A DNA stretch of 64,000 nt from Caldisericum exile AZM16c01. GTDB lineage: Bacteria; Caldisericota; Caldisericia; Caldisericales; Caldisericaceae. The notes under the pieces are model-generated. The model was not told where the DNA came from. It saw nothing but the letters and a program-made list of their open reading frames with translations, and searched no databases. How positions within the stretch are numbered: the first letter of the stretch is position 1; every line of letters starts with the position of its first letter. The stretch covers positions 1,302,001 to 1,366,000 of the forward strand of contig NC_017096.1 of assembly GCF_000284335.1 (NCBI RefSeq), written 5' to 3'. Below are positions 60,066 through 64,000 of this stretch, in pieces. Made by a program: the position numbers and the translations under genes.

Positions 60066-60619
60066 CAGTTTTCGTTCTTGTTGCAGCAATTCTTGGGATA
60101 ATAATAAATAGAGGCTTTGAAGGTGTTGTTGAAAATTCCATAAGAGGATTTTATCTTGCTATAATTGGCTTCATAATTCAACTTGGTATTTTTAGTTCCG
60201 ATTTTGCATTTTCGGAATATGAATATCTTACTCCTTATTTTTATATTGCCTCACTTGTATTCTTGCTTGCATTTGTCCTTTTGAACCTCAACTATCACGG
60301 GATGAAAATAATCCTTGTTGGTTTTCTACTTAATTTCCTTGCAATAATTACAAATGGTGGATACATGCCTCAATATATCGATAAACTAACAATTGCAGGA
60401 GAATTTGAAAAAATTGAACTTCTAAAACAATACGGACACTTCTACAATGGCATCCTTGGAAATAGTCAAACAAGGTTAAGACCTCTTACAGATATTATTG
60501 CAATTGGAAAGCCAGCAATTCTATCAGGAGTTTACAGTATTGGCGATTTAATAATTATTGTGGGATTGATAATTTTCATATTCGAGTTTACCAAAAAGAA
60601 AAAGGGGCGCTCCGGATAA
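60062..60619 (+). CDS. DUF5317 family membrane protein
   Basis: A 185-residue integral membrane protein with five hydrophobic helices and the family segment LNYHGMKIILVGFLLNFLAIITNGGYMP, plus TRLRPLTDIIAIGKP near the end. Function unknown. It often stands next to HD-GYP-type sensors, as here with a 4-bp overlap, suggesting a shared signal. Confidence 0.82.
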   Translation: MTVFVLVAAILGIIINRGFEGVVENSIRGFYLAIIGFIIQLGIFSSDFAFSEYEYLTPYFYIASLVFLLAFVLLNLNYHGMKIILVGFLLNFLAIITNGGYMPQYIDKLTIAGEFEKIELLKQYGHFYNGILGNSQTRLRPLTDIIAIGKPAILSGVYSIGDLIIIVGLIIFIFEFTKKKKGRSG

Positions 60620-60636
60620 ATTTGAAGCTGCCCCTT
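60602..60636. terminator. bidirectional terminator between DUF5317 and amidase
   Basis: AAGGGGC (60602-60608) pairs with GCCCCTT (60630-60636). It overlaps the DUF5317 stop codon and lies 5 bases from the amidase stop, so it can serve both convergent genes. Confidence 0.6.
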
Positions 60637-60640
60637 AACT

Positions 60641-61270
60641 TCAAAATGCCTTCAAGAGTTTTAAAATTCTATAGGCGATAAGAAACCCTTCTTCACGGGT
60701 CATTGGGTCCTTAGGTCGAAAAGAATTTCCATCGCCTACAATGATTCCTAATTCGTTGAGTTTTTGAATTACATCCTTGTATAGATAATCATTTTCCGTC
60801 CCTTTCGTTCCGGCAAATACAGTATTAAGCATCTCTTCATATGGGAAATACTTCCCAGGACAAAGCGTTGAGTTGCGCCTTCCTGTTTCATCTGAAATAA
60901 CATCCTTATGGCGCACGACATTTTCGCTTTTTATATCGTAGCGCTTAACAATATCCTTCAATAATTTTACCCCCGCATCAAATTGTGCAACCTGCATTCT
61001 ACTTTTTTCAAAATTACCAAGAAAACAAACACCTATACTTTCAAGGTTAACCACGTAATTTGTTGCATGCCATCCGGGAAATTCTTCAGGTTGTCCTTTG
61101 AATATTTTTCCCGTTGGCCCCACCATATAGTGATAATCACAAACATAATTTGGAAAATCCTTTATCCACTTTCTTCTTTGGTTTGACATTATTGCATCGG
61201 CGAGCACACTTCCATCGCCATAAACATCAGTTGCAGAGTGATGTAAAACAATATACTTTATTTGCCTCAC
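60641..61270 (-). CDS. N-acetylmuramoyl-L-alanine amidase with SLH motif
   Basis: A 209-residue protein. Residues 1-150 are an amidase_2/PGRP domain with zinc ligands in VLHHSATD (His10/11) and the late VVRHKDV...CPGK motif; GWHATNYVVNLESIGVCFLG is typical. Residues about 160-209 form one S-layer homology motif (YKDVIQKLNELGIIVGDGNSFRPKDPMTREEGFLIAYRILKLL). There is no signal peptide, so export needs a holin or another route, as with phage-type endolysins. It follows YvrJ-, DUF2922- and DUF1659-type genes. Confidence 0.87.
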   Translation of the reverse strand: MRQIKYIVLHHSATDVYGDGSVLADAIMSNQRRKWIKDFPNYVCDYHYMVGPTGKIFKGQPEEFPGWHATNYVVNLESIGVCFLGNFEKSRMQVAQFDAGVKLLKDIVKRYDIKSENVVRHKDVISDETGRRNSTLCPGKYFPYEEMLNTVFAGTKGTENDYLYKDVIQKLNELGIIVGDGNSFRPKDPMTREEGFLIAYRILKLLKAF

Positions 61271-61273
61271 GGC

Positions 61274-61418
61274 CTACACCTTACTTTCAATAAGGTTTGC
61301 AAGTTTCTCAACTGCATCTGACAGTCTATCAATCTTTGCTCCAAAAACGACAAGGAGATAAACTGTAATTGCAATTGGAAAGCCTACATTTTGAATTAAA
61401 GTTATAATTTCATCCATA
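61274..61418 (-). pseudogene. YvrJ-family gene with an apparent frameshift
   Basis: ATG 61418, behind GGGAGG, reads MDEIITLIQNVGF. In the present frame it stops after 29 codons. If one T is removed from the TTTT near 61379-61382, it reads on as PIAITVYLLVVFGAKIDRL and SDAVEKLANLIESKV to TAG 61274, a 47-residue YvrJ-family protein (one transmembrane helix and a short helix). It is thus a recent pseudogene, a base-calling error in a short run, or a slippage-dependent gene. Confidence 0.65.
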
Positions 61419-61440
61419 TTTGCCTCCCTTTAAACTTTAG

Positions 61441-61454
61441 GGGGCAATTGCCCC
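61441..61454 (-). terminator. hairpin between DUF2922 and YvrJ genes
   Basis: GGGGCAATTGCCCC is a perfect palindrome (5-bp stem, AATT loop). The following bases on the minus strand are TAAAGTTTAAAG, a poor T-tract, so attenuation or RNA processing is as likely as termination. Confidence 0.45.
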
Positions 61455-61471
61455 CTGATCTAAAACAAAAC

Positions 61472-61699
61472 TTATGGCACTAAATCTGTAAAAGTCCTCT
61501 CAACAATTCCGCCATCAACAAACTGCACCAAATCGCCATTTTTTGTAGTTACAATATTCTTTGCAACAATCAAATTGCCCAAAGTCTCAACCTTTTGAGA
61601 AGTAATCGTATCCTTTGGGTTTGCAAACTCCATTGCATATGTCTTACCATTTTCCGTTTTAAAAACAAGCCTTAAAACCTTTGTAGTTATATTAGCCAT
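61472..61699 (-). CDS. DUF2922 family protein
   Basis: A 75-residue protein with the DUF2922 pattern TTKVLRLVFKTENGKTYAMEFANPKDTITSQ and a late FVDGGIVERTFTDLVP. It is soluble and of unknown function. AGGAGG precedes ATG 61699. It is found together with DUF1659 and YvrJ genes in clostridia and relatives, as here. Confidence 0.85.
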   Translation of the reverse strand: MANITTKVLRLVFKTENGKTYAMEFANPKDTITSQKVETLGNLIVAKNIVTTKNGDLVQFVDGGIVERTFTDLVP

Positions 61700-61710
61700 G
61701 CTCTACCTCC

Positions 61711-61908
61711 TTATGCAGCATAAGTCTTAACAATTCTTCTCCTAACGTCACTTACAGTATCCGATAGAAGATTTATAATACTCTGTGCAACTTCAAATAA
61801 ATCAGCATCAGTTGCAGAAGGCTTAATACCAGTTATACTTTCACGCCTTGCCTTACCATTTACATCAAATACAATTTCTAATACTCCATTTTTCTCTAAA
61901 ACAGTCAT
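61711..61908 (-). CDS. DUF1659 family protein
   Basis: A 65-residue protein with the DUF1659 pattern DVNGKARRESITGIKPSATDADLFEVAQSIINLLS. I use ATG 61908 behind GGGAGG; the frame is open upstream through the leader but is not coding there. The leader contains a small hairpin (GAAGGG/CCCTTC). First gene of DUF1659-DUF2922-YvrJ-amidase. Function unknown. Confidence 0.83.
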   Translation of the reverse strand: MTVLEKNGVLEIVFDVNGKARRESITGIKPSATDADLFEVAQSIINLLSDTVSDVRRRIVKTYAA

Positions 61909-62004
61909 GTTTACCTCCCATAAAATTTTTGAAGGGTTTTCCCCTTCGCCTAATAATATGTAAGGGGTGTCGAAAATTTGGAAAAAATATTTTCCTTTAT
62001 ACTG

Positions 62005-62033
62005 TTGCAAATCATTTTAAAATTTGTTAAAAT
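62005..62033 (+). promoter_or_regulatory. promoter of ribokinase operon, leaderless
   Basis: TTGCAA (62005-62010), 17 bases, TAAAAT (62028-62033). Six bases later is ATG 62040, so transcription should begin at the start codon. Confidence 0.75.
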
Positions 62034-62039
62034 TCATTT

Positions 62040-62942
62040 ATGGATAATGCCAAAATTTTTGTACTTGGAAGTATTAATGTTGACCTTGTCGTTTATGCAG
62101 AGCGTTTTCCTGAAGCAGGTGAAACGATTGTTGGTAAAGAATTTCTAATAAATCAAGGTGGAAAAGGAGCAAATCAGGCTGTCGCAGCAAAGAAGGCTTC
62201 GGGTAATGTCACCTTCATAGGCCGTGTTGGAAGTGATATATTCTCAACAATAGCCATTAATTCACTCCGAAAATTCAATGTAGAAAATCACCTCATTATT
62301 GATGAACATACAGAAACAGGCATTGCAGTAATTAATGTGGATGATAAAGGAGAAAATAGGATTACAATTATAGAAGGCGCAAATGGAAAGGTGGGCAGCG
62401 AAGAATTAAAATATCTCAAAAGTAATATAAAAGTTGGAGATTTTTTACTTCTTCAAGGAGAAATTCATGTGGATGTGCTTGTTGAGGCATCACAAATTGC
62501 AAAATCATCAAATGCAACAGTGATTTTTGACCCTGCGCCTGTAAAAAATGAACTCACAAAGGTAATACCTTTTGCAGATTTTATTACGCCAAACGAAAAT
62601 GAATTAAGGAAACTCACAAATTCAAACGATCCATACGAACTTTTGAAACTTGGAGCAAAAAATATTGTTTTTAAAATGGGAGAAAGAGGCGTTAGATTCA
62701 TTAACGAAAGCGAAGACTTTGTTGTTCCTGCTTTTAAAGTAGATGTGGTAGATACCACTGGAGCAGGAGATACATTTAACGGAAGTTTTGTAGCAGCCCT
62801 TTCCAAAGGAATGAGCATTAAAGATGCTTTGAGATTTGGCAATGCAGCTGCTGCAATATCAGTAACAAGAAAAGGGGCTGCTATCTCGTCGCCAACATAC
62901 GATGAGATTGTCAAATTTTTGGAGGTGCATTGTGAATTATAA
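62040..62942 (+). CDS. rbsK: ribokinase
   Basis: A 300-residue PfkB-family sugar kinase that phosphorylates ribose. The N-terminal signature GSINVDLVVYAERFPEAGETI and NQGGKGANQAVAAKK mark it as ribokinase-like, and DTTGAGDTFNGSF near residue 240 is the catalytic anion-hole motif with Asp. It is followed by a nucleoside hydrolase and a BMP-type binding protein, so the ribose is likely derived from nucleosides. No Shine-Dalgarno; leaderless by promoter position. Its end overlaps the hydrolase gene by 11 bp. Confidence 0.94.
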   Translation: MDNAKIFVLGSINVDLVVYAERFPEAGETIVGKEFLINQGGKGANQAVAAKKASGNVTFIGRVGSDIFSTIAINSLRKFNVENHLIIDEHTETGIAVINVDDKGENRITIIEGANGKVGSEELKYLKSNIKVGDFLLLQGEIHVDVLVEASQIAKSSNATVIFDPAPVKNELTKVIPFADFITPNENELRKLTNSNDPYELLKLGAKNIVFKMGERGVRFINESEDFVVPAFKVDVVDTTGAGDTFNGSFVAALSKGMSIKDALRFGNAAAAISVTRKGAAISSPTYDEIVKFLEVHCEL

Positions 62943-63828
62943 GATGATCATTGATACAGATTGCGGTATTGATGATGCAGTAACAATTATGAGTGCGATA
63001 AAATACGGGATCGATATTGTGGGAATTACAACCGTTTCGGGAAATGTATATGTGGATCAGGTAACTGATAATGTGCTACGAATTCTTAACTTTATGGGAA
63101 GAAACGATATTAAGGTTTTTAAAGGTGCACACAAACCTTTAATTTCTGAAAAAACAACACCTGCAAAGATCCACGGAGAAAATGGTCTTGGCAATGTGGA
63201 ACTTGAAAAGTCGGAAAAAATCGCCGAAGAGATTCCCGCACCATTTGCAATTTATAAACTAGCAAAAGAAAACCCAGGAATAATCCTTCTAACGCTTGGG
63301 CCCCTTACAAATATTGCAATGGCCTTTAATCTTTATCCAGAACTTAAAAATTATGTGTCTAAAATTGTTTCAATGGGTGGTGCAGTAAATGTTGGAAATG
63401 TTACCAGATTTGCCGAATTCAATTTCTTTTACGATCCAGAGGCTGCGGAATTCGTTTTAAGGCTTGGAATCCCAATCCACTTGGTCCCATGGGATCCAGT
63501 GGTTTCAACACCAATCTTCGAAGATGAACTAAAAGAAACTTTTAAAGGCAAAGAAGGCGCCCTTATACTTCAGATGGAAAAAGCCGTAATGGATTTTGTA
63601 GAAAAATCTCGCGGTGTAAGGGGCGTATTTCTCCCTGATCCCATGGCGCTTGTAACATTCCTTAGTCCAAACATTATTAAATCCAAAATCAATACATCAA
63701 TGCATATGGAATTATCCCATGGCTCCCTTATGAGAGGAGCATCATTTATAGGTGAAGGACACGGGACAGAAATCATAATGGAAGTAGATAAGAGAAATTT
63801 CCTGGATTTTTTCAAAAACATATTTTAA
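62932..63828 (+). CDS. inosine/uridine-preferring nucleoside hydrolase
   Basis: A 298-residue nucleoside hydrolase that splits ribonucleosides to ribose and base. The calcium-binding motif IIDTDCGIDDAVT is near residues 6-18, with HGENGLGNVEL and the late EFNFFYDPEAAEFVL motif. I use GTG 62932, six bases after GGAGG; ATG 62944 is a shorter alternative. It overlaps rbsK by 11 bp, coupling ribose release to its phosphorylation. Confidence 0.92.
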   Translation: MNYKMIIDTDCGIDDAVTIMSAIKYGIDIVGITTVSGNVYVDQVTDNVLRILNFMGRNDIKVFKGAHKPLISEKTTPAKIHGENGLGNVELEKSEKIAEEIPAPFAIYKLAKENPGIILLTLGPLTNIAMAFNLYPELKNYVSKIVSMGGAVNVGNVTRFAEFNFFYDPEAAEFVLRLGIPIHLVPWDPVVSTPIFEDELKETFKGKEGALILQMEKAVMDFVEKSRGVRGVFLPDPMALVTFLSPNIIKSKINTSMHMELSHGSLMRGASFIGEGHGTEIIMEVDKRNFLDFFKNIF

Positions 63829-63839
63829 GGAGGTAATGC

Positions 63840-64000
63840 ATGAAAAAGGCACTATTAGTGCTACTTGCAGTAGTCTTATTAGTAAGCGTTGCAGTTGCAC
63901 CAGGTTGTAAAAAGACAACTACAACCGAAACTCAGAAAAAGGTTAAAGTCACTCTTTACATTAACGGAACTCTTGGTGACAAATCTTTCTTTGACTCAGC
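63840..64000 (+). CDS. BMP/PnrA-type nucleoside-binding lipoprotein (partial)
   Basis: The first 53 codons of a gene cut by the window end. A signal peptide (LLVLLAVVLLVSVAVAPGC) ends in a lipobox-like APGC. The mature start KKVKVTLYINGTLGDKSFFDSA contains the GDKSFxDSA motif of the BMP family, whose members bind nucleosides for ABC import. AGGAGG precedes ATG 63840. Its place after rbsK and a nucleoside hydrolase supports nucleoside uptake. Confidence 0.85.
   Translation, partial: MKKALLVLLAVVLLVSVAVAPGCKKTTTTETQKKVKVTLYINGTLGDKSFFDS

Noticed and set aside
62465-62914. 149-codon minus-strand frame inside rbsK
   Set aside because: Ser/Ala/Thr-rich antisense shadow of a clear ribokinase.

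Overview
This is a low-GC, gene-dense chromosomal window with short intergenic gaps and many 1-35 bp overlaps between genes. The gene set suggests a thermophilic anaerobe of a deep or Firmicutes-like lineage (Caldiserica, Thermotogae or clostridial relatives). It includes an archaeal-type PEP carboxylase, DUF505, UPF0182, a YvrJ/DUF2922/DUF1659 module, abundant sugar and peptide-type ABC transporters, HD-GYP signalling and IspE (MEP pathway). Caldisericum is my best guess, but this is inference from gene content alone.

Region by region. 1-6.5 kb: metallo-hydrolase, patatin, MFS exporter, TyrRS, tRNA-Arg(CCG), a Fur regulator, an 0.9 kb block of palindromic repeats and a Ddl-like ATP-grasp ligase. 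6.5-10.6 kb: a four-gene polar amino-acid ABC transporter, then an ECF sigma/anti-sigma pair that shares a palindromic -10 box with the divergent plsY operon (plsY, GerMN lipid-side protein, amidohydrolase, DnaB-like ATPase, CinA-like domain). 16-22 kb: ispE; a UV-linked group (class II photolyase, Lys-rich protein, divergent RudS-like tRNA desulfidase); then L21-L27-Obg-NadD behind a leader that looks like a translational switch. 22.7-37.1 kb: one fourteen-gene catabolic block on the minus strand with ABC transport genes, DeoR, SDR, isomerase, two phosphatases, a nucleotidyltransferase-like protein, an APC permease, an FGGY kinase and a BtpA/SgcQ protein. It probably takes up and degrades a sugar or phosphorylated polyol. 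37-43.6 kb: archaeal-type PEP carboxylase, an ABC-F protein, cysE-cysK, sfsA, DUF72. 43.6-48.4 kb: a decayed zone of broken MFS, BASS/ACR3 and flavin-oxidoreductase genes around intact NifX-like, DUF5320-like, radical SAM and ArsR genes. 48.4-57.9 kb: DUF996 pair, a solo TnpB element whose 3' end looks like an omega RNA, flavodoxin, MscS, UPF0182, DUF505. 58.0-62.0 kb: a tandem array of six identical 28-residue peptide genes, a membrane HD-GYP protein, DUF5317 and an amidase/YvrJ/DUF2922/DUF1659 cluster. 62.0-64.0 kb: nucleoside salvage (ribokinase, nucleoside hydrolase, BMP-type binding protein cut by the window end).

Two features stand out. First, 58,082-58,718 holds six perfect 104-bp units, each with its own Shine-Dalgarno and a complete membrane-peptide gene, behind one strong promoter. 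Second, several genes (plsY, ispE, sfsA, ribokinase, probably the HD-GYP gene and fur) have a consensus -10 box placed so that transcription should begin on or within a base or two of the start codon, i.e. leaderless mRNAs, while operon-internal genes use strong GGAGG sites.
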